A stretch of DNA of 64,000 bases from Magicicada septendecula. Its lineage: Eukaryota > Arthropoda > Insecta > Hemiptera > Cicadidae. The notes under the pieces are model-generated. The model was not told the DNA's origin and did no database searches. It saw nothing but the letters and a program-made list of their open reading frames with translations. Where the stretch lies: NCBI GenBank assembly GCA_034769895.1, contig CM068367.1, positions 120,007,927 to 120,071,926 of the forward strand, in the 5' to 3' direction. Of the stretch, positions 37,391-49,188 are shown one piece after another. How positions within the stretch are numbered: the first letter of the stretch is position 1; every line of letters starts with the position of its first letter. Both the position numbers and the translations under genes were made by a program.

Positions 37391-37398
37391 ATTCAAAC

Positions 37399-39412
37399 CA
37401 TCTTGTGTACAAGATATTTGTTGACATTTTATATTTAGAAATGATAACGGCACAACCTGTTTGTATATTTAAAAAAGAGTTACTACTATATTAGTGCACA
37501 CAGCTGAAAAAATAATAAAACGCCTAAAAATTAAGAGATTAATAAAATTTCTCATCAACATTTTGCAACTCTCTGAAGGAGAATTCGGTTCCATTCACCC
37601 CCCCCCCTCCATAATACACCCCTGATCATGGGTAAGTTAATTTAATGGACCAAATTCACTTACCAAAACAACCACAAGTGTGTGATAACTTTTCTGTAAA
37701 AAAAAATTATGGCAACTAACTTTTGGGATAGAACAGGAGTTTGTTGCTGGATTTAATGAAATGAGGCATTTCGAACAATATTGTGAGACATCAAAAAAGT
37801 TGAGAATGCCAATACAACATTTCGAGCTCTGATTTTCTTGCATGATCTCATGCTGCAATACGTACTTGAACTTCCTGCATAGTCCAAATTCGGTACCTAG
37901 TGATTGCCATTTACCTAATGAAATGTCTATCATCTCTTCATGAAATTTCTACCATTACAGCATATTGACAATGACAAGGAGTTGCAATCAAGTTTGGAAG
38001 GGTGGTTCAAATTACAGGCAGCAAATTTTATGATACGTACAATTTAAAATATTATAAAACACTAAAAAAGTGTTAGGTCGGTTGGAGAGTGTTAAAGTTG
38101 CTTAAGTTGTAATTAATAAAAATATTACAACTATATGATACTTATTTATTAAGCATAAGTTACTTTTTGGATAACCTGTTTACATAGATGATAAAAACTC
38201 TTGATTTATATTTCATTATTCGTTTATTATCTCCTGTTTTTCAGAAAATATGTGATATGTAATTACATATGAATGGGGGGGGGGAGTTATTTTGATAATC
38301 ATGTTATTTTATTGATTTTGTAAGTGATTAATATTTACTGTCATGTAGGATAGCTAATACCGTGGAAACTACAAGAATATTCCATACTCCCATTAAGCCT
38401 AAGTGCTATAAAATGTTATAGATGTTAAAGGAATGTTGCTTAGATGTAAACAAGTAGTGTACATTACTAGCCAATAGCTCTGAGGTGTTGGTTCAGCTAG
38501 CTGGTGTAGCTAGAACTGTGTTAACCACAGGGTGAGTATTGGGTATTATGGTCAAGGTTTTTGTTTCTGAGTTTTCCTGTTATTTTGATAAAGAACATTT
38601 GATTTGTCAGCATTTTATATTGGACTGAACGTAGTTGCCCCTCACGATCAGCTGTGAAAGTATCATGTTTACTACACAACATATGTATTTACACAAACAT
38701 TAAACCCACACTAGAATAATGTAATAATTAATTTCTCAAGAAGGAGTTACAATTCATTTAATATGTAAAATTGTAGCCTTTAGGGTGTTATGATCTTTGA
38801 TCTAATACAGAGAAGAGAAAAACGTTTTGACCATACTGTTCTTTGCCAGTATGGTTTGCTGATTTCATCTTTAATTACCAAACATATTTTCACTCACCTG
38901 TAAGACTGAAAAATTAAATTTGAGAGGTAGTATTATATGTATACCAAATCCAAATGTTCTTAGAGCGTTAAGTCATTACGATTAACATGGTGTGAAGTGC
39001 CACTTTAGTTGTCTTATGCTACATTGGTCATGCTGCAGTCATCACTTTCCTATTTCCTAAGTCAGACTCGGTCAAAATAAAATGTCATAACAAACATACT
39101 GTTATAGAGTTAGGCTATCAACAAACTATTCTGACAAAACAGGTGACATTTTAAAAAGAATGGCAAAATCAAAAATTGTAACTGATAACGAAATGAAAAA
39201 TTTTCAGTTTACCTACTGGACCAGATAGCAGTATGTTATGGAGTTACTGCTATCAGTGTCCATGGTTAATGGTCTTATTCTATATGAGGATAGTTCTGGA
39301 AAGAAAATGAGTATCATCAATTCCAATATAAGAATTGTTTTGATATTTGATTTCATTCAAGGAATAAAATGCAGAAACACTTCTTCCTTTTTTTCTTAAT
39401 TGTACCTTACAG
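37399..39412. other. Unannotated, probably intronic
   Basis: AT-rich. 37598-37624 is C-rich and its complement starts CAGGGGTGTATTATGG, like a hAT terminus, but no partner end was found. A possible exon (38480-38533) is discussed among the rejected items. The minus-strand frame at 37637-37933 shows no family I recognise. Confidence 0.4.
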
Positions 39413-39510
39413 TGTTGATTCCTGTATCCACATTCTGTCTTGCCATTTGCCTCATTTTCATGATGGTCTTCCTCTGGTATTTACCACATTTTCTTCCCAT
39501 TGCATTGTAC
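39413..39510 (+). CDS. Probable internal exon of an unidentified host gene
   Basis: A strong splice acceptor (pyrimidine-rich TTCTTCCTTTTTTTCTTAAT then CCTTACAG) precedes 98 bases that end in TAC followed by the donor GTAAGC at 39511. Two frames are open. One (2 leading bases) reads LIPVSTFCLAICLIFMMV.. and looks like a transmembrane segment. The other reads VDSCIHILSCHLPHF.. and ends in a phase that joins directly to the exon at 40261. The hydrophobic frame looks more protein-like but then needs another exon (see 39881) to keep phase. The gene is not recognised; if the membrane reading is right, the product is a membrane protein with a cytoplasmic serine-rich tail. Confidence 0.5.
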
Positions 39511-39880
39511 GTAAGCCCCTTGGACAAGAAAATGAAAGAAGAAAAATAAAGGGAACATTATCTTCACTGGGGAAAAAGTAAGTAAGAACTACAGGAGTCA
39601 GGAAGTACCATATAAGGACTGATACAAAGAAGCAGTTTTGGAAGGGAAAGATGCCCAAGAAAGAATTAAAAAATTTTGTTTTACTCCCACAATTTCTTCA
39701 GTATTCCAAGAAACATTCATGAGCCTAATGTGTTTCAGTATTTTTTAATGTATAGAGTGATCAATTTTTCATCATTATAGTTATATATTACTTTTTTGTA
39801 TTTGAAACTAATCTTCTTACCAGAAAATAAATTACCATAAAATTTCAATGAAATATTTTAAAATCAGTTTTTACTTGCAG

Positions 39881-39932
39881 CCAATTCTCCGTGCTGTATC
39901 AGTCACATTTTATGAGCAGCCCAAGATTAATG
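39881..39932 (+). CDS. Possible small exon, or alternative 3' end
   Basis: After TTTTTACTTGCAG an open frame starts PILRAVSVTFYEQPKIN. Splicing at the weak donor GTTACC (39933) would give a 52-base exon, whose phase links the hydrophobic frame of 39413-39510 to the exon at 40261. Without splicing the frame runs to a TAA at 39983-39985, which could be an alternative C-terminus. No strong donor is present, so this is tentative. Confidence 0.3.
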
Positions 39933-40260
39933 GTTACCAACAGCATGCTAGAAGAGATAAAACACAATCTAAACTTCAGCTATAATGGCTTATAATGATA
40001 ACACGTTACTTTAGATGATAAGATGCACATCTGTGACATCTTTACAGGCTAGGGCAGAGATAGTGACATAAAATAAAAACAATTTCATGAAATTCAGTAT
40101 CTGGATCCAGTGGCTGTTAAAAATTGTAAATAATAAATATGTAGCTGCGTACATGTACGTAAGAAGGCCTACTTAGGACATTAAACACCCTTGAGACTAT
40201 GAATTGTGTACATAAATTGCATTCATATGACAATATTTTCCATTTGTATGTTTTAAACAG

Positions 40261-40382
40261 CAATGTGTGAAGGAGGACTGGCCGTTGCAAGCACAGGCAT
40301 GACAAATGCTGGTGATGATTCAGACTACTATACACCAGAGGACCCACCAACCACCATCCTCAGCCCACTACACACTGACAAG
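40261..40382 (+). CDS. Internal exon of an unidentified host gene
   Basis: The acceptor TTTTAAACAG precedes, and a donor GTATAC follows GACAAG. Only one frame is open through its 122 bases (two leading bases, then 40 codons). It reads MCEGGLAVASTGMTNAG, then DDSDYYTPEDPPTTILSP. This is a polar, proline- and threonine-rich sequence with markedly higher GC than its surroundings, typical of a cytoplasmic tail. It ends in phase 0, matching the start of the terminal exon at 53481. It is the best-supported internal exon of this gene. I do not recognise the protein. Confidence 0.7.
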
Positions 40383-41029
40383 GTATACTCACCGAGGTAT
40401 TCAAATATTTGCACTCATGTATATACAACCGTAAGTAATTAGTAATAGTGTTGAATAAAATAGGAAAATACCATTAGTAGTAATAGTTGTAGTTACCATA
40501 ACCCACTATTTGTTAATTAGTATTGCGAATTTCAAAACTACGTAATTTTAAGAATCGTAATTACCATTTATTATTTTTTACTGTTCACAAAAGATTGATA
40601 ATGGATTACAAAGAGGTTTATATATATGGCAATGAGTAAGTAGGCCTATTTAAAAATTGAAAATTACAATTCGTAAAACAAAGATATAGCTTTCTCTGGA
40701 GTGGAATCTGTAAGGGCCAAGATCGTCTTAGAAGGTAGAACATGGGGAAAAATAGTATGTTTTAAATATTTGGGTGGCTTTATCTCCTTTGATTAAGCAA
40801 AGATTGAGATAAAAAAAGAGCCTTTAATAATATTAATAGTATGAACAGACGTTAACTTAATACGTTAAAAATGTTTATAGTATTTGTTCTACAAATGTTT
40901 ACATTACATGGACCCTCTATCTCTCCTTATTATACTGACGCTTCTTGTCTTGTAAGTTATACTCCTCATTCTTGTACTTTTCATTTCTTATGTGTACTAA
41001 CTGTTGTGACCTCTTCTTCGTCACGCTTC

Positions 41030-42745
41030 TTTGGAGCCCTACACCTCTCCTTTCTTTTGTCACATAATTCCATTGTTGTTTAGGGATGCGGCAGTCATCC
41101 ATTCAGTTAAGGTGTTCCAACCATTTTAGCCGAAATTGGGCAATTCAAAGAATTATACTCATAGTATTCTTCTCCTGCCATACATCGACATTTCTTTTGC
41201 GATCTTGAAGAGTATACCCTGCCATGAGCCTGAGAAATCTCATTTCGGCCACTTGGGACTTTGTTAAAGTCAAATTCTCAAACGCATAGAGTAGGTGGGG
41301 AGAGTACCATAACCTTGTAGAACTTCAGGTTTGTTGGTTTTAGCTCTTCGATGGTCCCACACACAAATATTTGAATTTGTGCAGCTTCCTCACCACATCA
41401 TTGTAATGAAATGTATTGTAATACATTACAGCCCAGATATTGAAAATTACTGACCTGCTCCAGAACAGTACTATCTACAACAATTTTTGCTTGGGATCAG
41501 CTCCACGAAAAGCCATTGGGGCTTGGTGAAGACCACCTTGGTCTTCATTATGGAGGTCTGTAATTCGTAACCTTTGCAGATTTGACTCAGTGAGTGAAGA
41601 GCCATCTGCAGCTGCTTTATAAGTTCAACAGGATAGCCTGGACATCAGCAAATAACACTGTGTCAACTGCAGAGTTATCAATCATAAAATGTTCTGGAAG
41701 GTCCGTCTGCCAATTGTGTATGACATCATCTATATATAAATTAAAAAGAGAATGTGACAATGAGCACCCTTGTTGCATTCCACAACTGATTAGGCCCACA
41801 CTAGGAGTTGTGCTATATCTTCTTGTCTTAATTAAGATTTTGTTTTCCACATAAAGACGTTATATTGCTGTAATGAGGTGTTGCGGGATCCCTTTGTCAT
41901 CATTGCTCACAGCCTGCCCCTATTCACTCTATCAAATGGCTTTCCAAAGTTGATAAAAGCTATGCGTGTGGGCAACTGATATTCTCTGTGCTTTTCGATG
42001 ATTTGGGCAATTGTGAAGATCCAATATAAACATGATCTGCCCTTCCTGAAACCATGTTGGGTCTCTGAGACCATAGTCTCCATTATCGCAGTCATGTTGC
42101 AAGAATAGATGCAAACAATTTGTAAGGCTGATCCCTCTGTCATATTAGTATCCTTTTTTGAATATGGTGACTACTATTGCCATCTACTAATCTTTGGGAG
42201 TGTGACCAGTGGTCCAGCACAGATTAATAAAGTTCAATAAGTGATCATGCAGCAAGGCTGGTGAATACTTTATAAGCTCAACCCATCAGTGCCTGGCGAT
42301 TTTCTATTTTTACAGCATTGTAGAACAAGTCATCTATTGCTATTGGATCCACAGATTCATTGTTGTCTACAAATTGTGTTTCCTCAAGTTGCTCCTGGGT
42401 CCACAGCTGCTCTTAATATAGCAGACATGCCTCTCTTTGATTTTGCTGATCTTCAGGTTACCTCTTTCTGTCTGATTTAAATGCTGTAATATTTTGTAAG
42501 CCTTGTCCTGTTTACCCTGCAAATTGTGCTCTGTATCACTGGTATACTTGTCCCAACTATTTCTTTTCAATGTCCTTACTTCTCTTCAGCAGTGGCACAG
42601 CAGAACTTCTATTCAGGCCTCGTCTGACGAGTCTTTAAAGCTAGGTATTTCAAATAAACCTGTTTCTTACCATCTACTGTTTGGGCAATATCATCATCCC
42701 ATGCACACAGGCCTCGGTTTTTGTATCTTTTACATCCAGTTCTTA
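41030..42745 (-). mobile_element. LINE (non-LTR retrotransposon) reverse-transcriptase remnant
   Basis: Minus-strand pieces follow a LINE reverse transcriptase from N- to C-terminus. They run from an upstream linker (RGNLKISKIKERH), through VELIKYSPALLHDHLLNFIN, GFRKGRSC, AFINFGKPFDRVNRGRL (motif A, aspartate changed), GMQQGCSLSHSLFNLYIDD (motif B) and VLFADVQAIL (motif C, second aspartate lost), to a downstream domain with LMAGY and MAGEE-type text. Frameshifts and stops are frequent. No endonuclease part is seen, so the copy is 5'-truncated, as LINE copies usually are. The 41037-41245 part recurs at 56300-56520. Confidence 0.8.
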
Positions 42746-42869
42746 TTAGGTAGTGCTTATCAATTTTGTTTTCTGTTTATTTAATGGATATATTTTCAAC
42801 TGTGGATTATATTTGTGTGTTGAAACTATTTCAAAACAAAGAGAATTTAACTTTAAATATTTAAGCATA

Positions 42870-43480
42870 TGTTGATTTTATTATAAAGCATTTGATAGTA
42901 TTGACAGACAAAAATTACTGTATGGGATATTTTGATTAACAGAGATTACCTTGTGAGAGATTCCCTCTCACTTGGTTTAGGGATTATGAGTTTATACCAG
43001 AATACATCAGGTGTATTAGTTTTGGGATATAAACTAACAGAAAGAATGAAACTAATAAGGCTTTGAGACAGAGTTGTAGTATTTTTCTGACTCTTTAATA
43101 TGTGCTTGGATGACATAATGCACAAATGGAGATTAGTCTTTGACTTAGAGGTATAATTTAATCCTCATATTTCTTTTGTATGAGTATAATGTTGTAGTTG
43201 CCCAAGAAAATGAAGATCAGTTCCACAGAGGGATTTTTTAAACTTAAATATATTTGCAAACGTTACAATTTAGAGATTTCATCAACAAAAACTACAATTA
43301 TGGCCTTTAAAGGCAAATTCCATGTGAGATAAAATAGAATTAGATGAGAAAATTATTGAACATATTTTGTACACAATGAGAATCAATTTTTAACTGATAA
43401 CATTTTTTATTTTTAATTAGTAGAAAAACTGCCAAGAACTAATAGATAGGATGTAAAAAAATTTCCTCCTAGCTGAATTG
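42870..43480 (+). mobile_element. Second LINE remnant, opposite strand
   Basis: Plus-strand fragments read YKAFDSIDRQKLL (motif A), LRQSCSIF (motif B), MCLDDIMHKW, and downstream FFKLKYICKRYNLEIS and TKTTIMAFKGKFHVR, a typical post-catalytic LINE segment. Frames change several times and stops occur. It is related to the minus-strand LINE next to it but is a different, older copy. Confidence 0.7.
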
Positions 43481-44025
43481 TGGTATTTTAAAGACCCAGA
43501 TGGAAACAAACTTTTTCAAGTACTACAGAAGGATTTAAATACTTTGTAAACTCCCATCAACCAATGTTCTATAGTTAGTACATTAAAAAAAGAATGTAGC
43601 ATGCTGCTGTTGAGTGTAATATTCTGTCAACTAGGCTTTAAAAAAAGATGGCTTATTACCATATTGGCCCAAATATAAGACGGCCTCACATATAAGATGA
43701 CCCTGAACTTTTTGAGGAGTTCTATGAGATAGATAATTTAGACAGTCTAAATACCATACCTTGAGGTGAAACTACATACCTTGAGGCTATTTTATATGCA
43801 AGGTGAAATTATAAGTAATAAAGCACCTTATTATATTTATTTTAGTTGCAGTCATTATCCTCGTTTTCCTCTTCTCAAAGTTCATCTTCAGTACTGGAAT
43901 CAGATTCATGACTGGTGTCTTTCCAAAAAATGTCATCCTTGCTTCCATCCATGTTACAAGGAACACTACATTTTTAACCCGCTTTACAATGGATTCACTT
44001 TTAATTCCTCCCCCAGGATGATCAT

Positions 44026-44580
44026 TCACTGAGCCAGTAGCTGTATGCTTGGTTTCTTCAACTTCCCTGTTGGACTCGGTACATGGTTTCCATTGGCAGT
44101 CACTGTACTTCTTCTGTATGTGGTCCTTAAATGGTTATTAACAATGACATCTAGAACTTGAAGTAGTGAAGTTGTTCCACAAGGGCTTATAATAAGACCA
44201 GTGCTCATTTCTGCAATCAGCTTCTTTATTTTTTCAGTTGTGTGACCACAAAAAGCATCAAGAATTAACATGATTCTCTGCCCTAGTAAAACTCCTGGTC
44301 AACGTCCCCAAACAACTTTAAACCAATCTGCCATAAATTCTTCCATTTTAGAGCCATCCGCCCTTTTTCTGGCTAGCTGGTAGCTGTTCCTTTTGAAGCA
44401 TTTTTCTCGTCAAAATAACATATGGTGGAAGTCATCTACCGTCACCAGGTACTCCTAGTATCACAGTAATATGTAATTTTTATTGTCTGTAGATCTAACT
44501 ATAACCGATTTTGCACCCTTCTTGTCCACAGTAACACTTGATGGCATATTGGAGGTTGCAGAGGGCTTCAAAACTAAGAC
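44026..44580 (-). pseudogene. Pogo/Tigger DDE_1 transposase remnant
   Basis: Catalytic-domain fragment of the element at 43659-45173. The ILDAFCGH motif holds the second catalytic aspartate of the family, and VLDVIVN follows as in the usual PLDV..N. Stops and frameshifts separate this from the upstream VTVDKKGAKS piece. The N-terminal DNA-binding region was not recognised. Confidence 0.75.
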
Positions 44581-44775
44581 AATGGCACTGGTCTCATGTT
44601 CGTATGGCGATTGGTAATTGATTTATCTGGGAAGCACGCGTGGTCGCATGGGCGTTTTGGCTTTCAGTGTATCAGATAATTGCGTGTTCTGCTGGTTGAA
44701 GGTTGTAGGGGGCGTCAGACCTAAGACAACAGCACTGGTCTCACATTTGTATGGCGATTGGTAGCCGATTTATTA
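44550..44775. repeat. Tandem duplication inside the pogo-like element
   Basis: Two copies (about 44550-44630 and 44697-44775) share GAGGTTG, GGGC.TCA, CTAAGACAA, GCACTGGTCTCA and GTATGGCGATTGGTA. They are about 75-80% similar by eye, so the duplication is old. Confidence 0.7.
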
Positions 44776-45377
44776 AAGAGGCCATGTGTGGGGAGCTGTT
44801 GTGCAGTTGGATGGAAAATCTGCACCTGACTTTGGCCAAACAGTTCATCAGTTTCCCCTGTGAGGGGAGTATGGAAATGGTTTTAAGTCATACAGACAAT
44901 ATTTGAACAAATCCGGCAAAACAAACTCCCTGGTGGTCGAGGGAGAGTTAGTATAGTGTTTTGCAGACAGTCTTTCACAGAATGCAGCAAAACGGATTCA
45001 GCCATGTCCCTTGTCACCATGTCTTGACCTTGAACTCATAACACCCGCCTGTTGATTCATGCTACACATGTGGCACGCCTGTGTGGCTGGCGAAACATAA
45101 TAAAATATAATATGATACAGTTTTTGTAAGGGCATTTTAAGGAAAAAATCATCTTATATTCGGGCCAATACGGTAATTTTCACTTGTTTGAATTAAATAT
45201 GAAATATGTTTCGACAAATTGAAATTTTATTTTATAGCTTAGAAAATTTTAGTATATTTTGCAGTAGGTGAATATTTTACTGTCTCTTGTATAAAGCATG
45301 ACAAAAATTATGGTCCTTGTCTGTTATGAAACTTCACCTAATATTGTAAATGAGTGTATAGTTTTTTTTATATACAC

Positions 45378-45380
<3 letters not shown>

Positions 45381-45408
<28 letters not shown>
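45381..45408. repeat. (AT)n microsatellite, target of the solo LTR
   Basis: A 28-base AT run directly abutting the start of the solo LTR. The other part of the AT tract lies beyond it at 47655-47702. Confidence 0.85.
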
Positions 45409-45411
<3 letters not shown>

Positions 45412-47650
45412 AACGACTTGCGAAATTACGGGTTTTTAATTATTTATGTTATTAATGAATATATCTATTCGGTTGTTACCGATGGAACCTCCTGAAAATA
45501 TATTATTAGGCAAATATAATTATAATTATGTTCTTTTAACTTATAATCATACTACTATATAGGTTTAACTTAGTATTCAGTAGTTGGGCAATATTAACGA
45601 TATATATAGTGTATTGACTGAATGTAATGAGTATTCTTGTCAACCCTAGTCCCTCGATGGTAGAAAATTCTATTCAAATTTTGTACTGAAAACACGCTAG
45701 TTCGGCAATCTCCCGTTCCGCCAGCTGTAAACACTTAGCGCTGTTATTTGTAATAATCGTGTTTCTAGGTTAGCCGTTCATCGGGTTTGAATCAACCTTT
45801 TATTGTAAATTATTCCACCCACTACGTATAGTACCTATTCTGCAATAACTTCAAACATTATCTCATACAATAAAGATCCTTTATTAATTTTATCTATTAT
45901 TTCACAGTTACCGTTATCTCCAAAATAATAATATTATCAAATCGATTATACAAAATATATCGATTGTCAATTGATCAAGTTACTTAGACTCATACAAATT
46001 AAATATAACAACAAATAATTCTTATCCCAGGGTTCGTAAGATTCTTTGAACCATTAGTAAGGCCAGGTAAAATGCACAATTAAGGTTACTGAAGTATTAC
46101 AAAACAAAAATTATTAACTCTAAATATATTGAATTTAAAACAGGTTGTTTTTTACCGGGTTGGCCGAACTCAAGCTGGCGCTGGTCGTCTGTAAACAGTG
46201 AAGATGTTCGGCTCAAGTTACATTCATCCAGGAAAACTTGTTTTGGCCCTTAATAAAATTGATAGGGTAATATCCAGGGAAGCTCTCAGAAACTCTTCTA
46301 ACTGCTGCTCTTCTCCTATGACCTTGATAATTGTCGGTCACGGTGGAATGAAAATAGTATCCCAGCTTCTTCTGCAAGTGAAGGTTAACTCTGCAAAACG
46401 AGATCTCCGTATGTCTTCTCAATAATTCCGTTAGTTTCGGCCTTTATTTCTTTTAATTAATCTTCTGGTTATATGAGAAATCGGTTTAACACCGAATCCA
46501 GCGGAATTATCCTGGTGAATGAGGTGAGGGGTTTTCAACTCTTTTAAATGTATTCAGTTATAATTTGGAAGTCTAATTAGTTTATTACTCATCAGTATTA
46601 TGATAGAATTAGGTTTCAAAGAGGGTTTTTTAATTTTGATTCATATTTTCTTCAGAATTTATTATTCATATTTTTTAAATGTATCTGCCCATCTCAACTT
46701 AATAGCTTGTAACAATCAGAACGAACGAATCAATATCAACAACTCATGTCCATTTCAGTTGCCTTAACAACCACTTTTTCCTGTCATTGGGTGAAATTAG
46801 ATATCCTAGAGCCAGAATTATAGAATATTACTACTCTTTTTCAATAAAATACTCCATGCTTGGAATAATACTAAATTACCTAAAATTCTCACCTAACCTT
46901 CCTTCTTAAACAGTAAATGTTTTACCATAGTTTCATTGGACTGGACTTCTTAAAAAGGTATTAATTTCCTTTTACAAATATTAAATTTAGGCCTATAGGT
47001 TTACTTACAACTGTTATAACATTGTTTGGTTTTTTAACTTAATTTTCTTTTACCTGACCTACTGTACAATTAATTATTGGTTAATGGTTATTTACATTAA
47101 TTTTAACTTCCTGGTTTTTATTTTATTACCTTAATTAATTCGTCTAGGAACCCTTCATTAGTTTACAATATAATTATCAGAACTACTTGTCAAACCTTAA
47201 ACACTGATTGCCCTCCTGGCCAAGTTTACAAACATTAATTAAAACAACTGCATTATTCAATTTTAGACAATACTTAAAACTTAGTATAATGCCTAACACA
47301 GGTAACTGTACTTGATTGTCTAAAGACAAATTTAACATAAATACAAACATAATCATTGATGAAGTATTCTTATTAAACAACATTAGTTCACTCTTACCAT
47401 ACTCCAAACATAACATAAATATTCTGTGAACATCAACATGATACAGTATAAAAACAAGCACAATTTATTATATCAACTATTAATTGGTATGGTATTTCAT
47501 ATTCAACATTAATTATTGCCTCTTTTGACTTGAGGTACCTCTCAGATGTATTAATTTACTGAGCAACCTTAATTCAGGGTATGGTCCTTGACCATAGTTA
47601 ATTCAAATTTTTTTATGTAACGTTGGGGACCTCAACTCTGTTACGTTACA
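45409..47650. mobile_element. Solo LTR of a related LTR element
   Basis: 2242 bp starting TGTAACG and ending CGTTACA, the same 7-bp inverted termini as the LTR element at 24553-34506. It is flanked by AT-repeat DNA (ATAT before, ATAA after). No internal region or second LTR is present, so it is most simply a solo LTR left by recombination. Open frames inside it (46198-46425 and 47183-47461) have no recognisable content. Fossil. Confidence 0.7.

Positions 47651-47654
<4 letters not shown>

Positions 47655-47702
<48 letters not shown>
47655..47702. repeat. (AT)n microsatellite
   Basis: A 48-base AT run immediately right of the solo LTR. Confidence 0.9.
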
Positions 47703-47705
<3 letters not shown>

Positions 47706-47744
47706 AATGTTAATTATCGACCGTATTATTATACTGTTAATGAT

Positions 47745-47830
47745 TTCGAGGTTCGGTCATTAATTATGAAAACTCAGTTTTGCGACGTTTCGAGATTTAT
47801 TCTTCTCATAATCATGCCTACAACATTAAA
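47745..47830 (-). mobile_element. Penelope-tail-like fragment
   Basis: The minus strand reads GAGAAGAATAAATCTCGAAACG followed by TCGC, a hairpin then GAAAC like the terminal motif of the two foldback elements. The CUGANGA half of the core is degenerate. No partner arm was found. Confidence 0.35.
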
Positions 47831-49163
47831 ATATAGTCTTACTACAATTATACTATTTGTAAGTGTGTGTAAAGTCATACATTACTATAACTATTTACTT
47901 ACATTAACTGTGAGATGAGCTACAGCAACTACATTACACTAAACACTTATCACTGTTCCATACTTATACACATATAACACATTACAATTGTATAGTGTTA
48001 GCGTTATGTAGTTATCTGACAGACTGCCAGCGATATAAAATTTTAATAGTACCTAACAACTTTCTAGTTTACATATCAAATTTCTAGACTGTGGGGAATC
48101 GGAAGTGCGGAAGCGTTACGTTTTTAGATGACGATTTTTGTGGAATGACCCCAGCCTAAAAACATTATCATGTTAAAAACAATACCGGTAAAGTGTAAAT
48201 AACATAATGTTGGGTAGGGTTTTGATAACAGACAAGCATCAAAATATTTTACTGAGATAAAAATTATATTTGTTAACCTCATTTTTTTTTTTATGTTATT
48301 CTCTGACAGTAGTCCGGTGTATTTTTTTTTTATTGCATTAATGAAAGTAGAAATAAGTACAATTGATTTGGAACTATCCTGTGGCAGTTAGCCAAAACAG
48401 ATAACAAAAAAAGTTGGTAAACCTGATGTTGGTGGTTAATCTTTCCTCTGCAATCAATTATCACTATGCTTAGTGTTTGCATACTTTTTATGTAATAAAT
48501 TACACTTGAATTGACGTAGTTACACAGGAAAGTTAAGTAAAAATTGGAAGTACAGTATTTAGAAAATGTAACATTCATTTAAAGAATATAGTAGTATTTT
48601 GTAACAAAAGTTACATATATAGGAAATTTTTATTCAAACAAGTGCTTCGAATGTTTATTTTCATCTATTAAATTTTAAATGCAATTGTGACAATATTTTT
48701 TTTATGAAGCATGAAATTAAAAAAAAAAAAGACAAAACTTGCAGTAACTTAGATGAAATCGACGACTTTAACGAAATCAACATGATTGTGTTGCAGGTAT
48801 AGCTGCTTATTTTAAAAGGTGCTTAGGACTTAAATTGTGACAAATCAACCATCTTATACATACAACTTATAGAACCAGTTTTTTAAAACTTTTATTAATT
48901 ATGCTGATGGTCGGACTGGATAGTTGGAAGTGTATTCTGTTGACATTGTAATACTATTGTTTTGTCCTTGGAACATACTAATCAGCCTTCTTCATAAGTG
49001 AAATTTAGGTTTATGTCTTTTGTACATGTATCACGTATATCCTATCTATTGATATAGGAAAGAGCATGAGGGTACCCATAATTCCAGCTGAACTTGTCTG
49101 AGTAGAATGACTGAATGTTGTTTCCCTTTCCTACGTTACCATACATATACATGTATGTTATTG

Positions 49164-49188
49164 TGTGTGTGTGTGTGTGTGTGTGTGC
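49164..49188. repeat. (GT)n microsatellite
   Basis: GT run forming the left flank of the hAT-like element. Confidence 0.85.

Larger units (their letters stand above)
43659..45173 (-). mobile_element. Pogo/Tigger-like DNA transposon, degenerate
   Basis: The left end CCATATTGGCCCAAATATAA and the right end, inverted as CCGTATTGGCCCGAATATAA, are matching terminal repeats, followed by GATGA- or GACGG-type sequence. TA flanks both sides (43657-43658 and 45174-45175). On the minus strand are pieces of a DDE_1 transposase: VTVDKKGAKSVIVRSTDNKN and LILDAFCGHTTEKIKKLI with ISPCGTTSLLQVLDVIVNNH, which match the catalytic core of pogo/Tigger enzymes. At 1.5 kb with many stops it is inactive. Confidence 0.8.

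Noticed and set aside
37637-37933. 98-codon minus-strand frame with several cysteines
   Set aside because: It could be an old transposase scrap, but no motif is convincing.
38480-38533. Possible exon reading NSSEVLVQLAGVARTVLTTG before a strong donor GTGAGT
   Set aside because: The acceptor is weak and its end phase fits only the less protein-like frame of the exon at 39413, so it is not listed as an exon.
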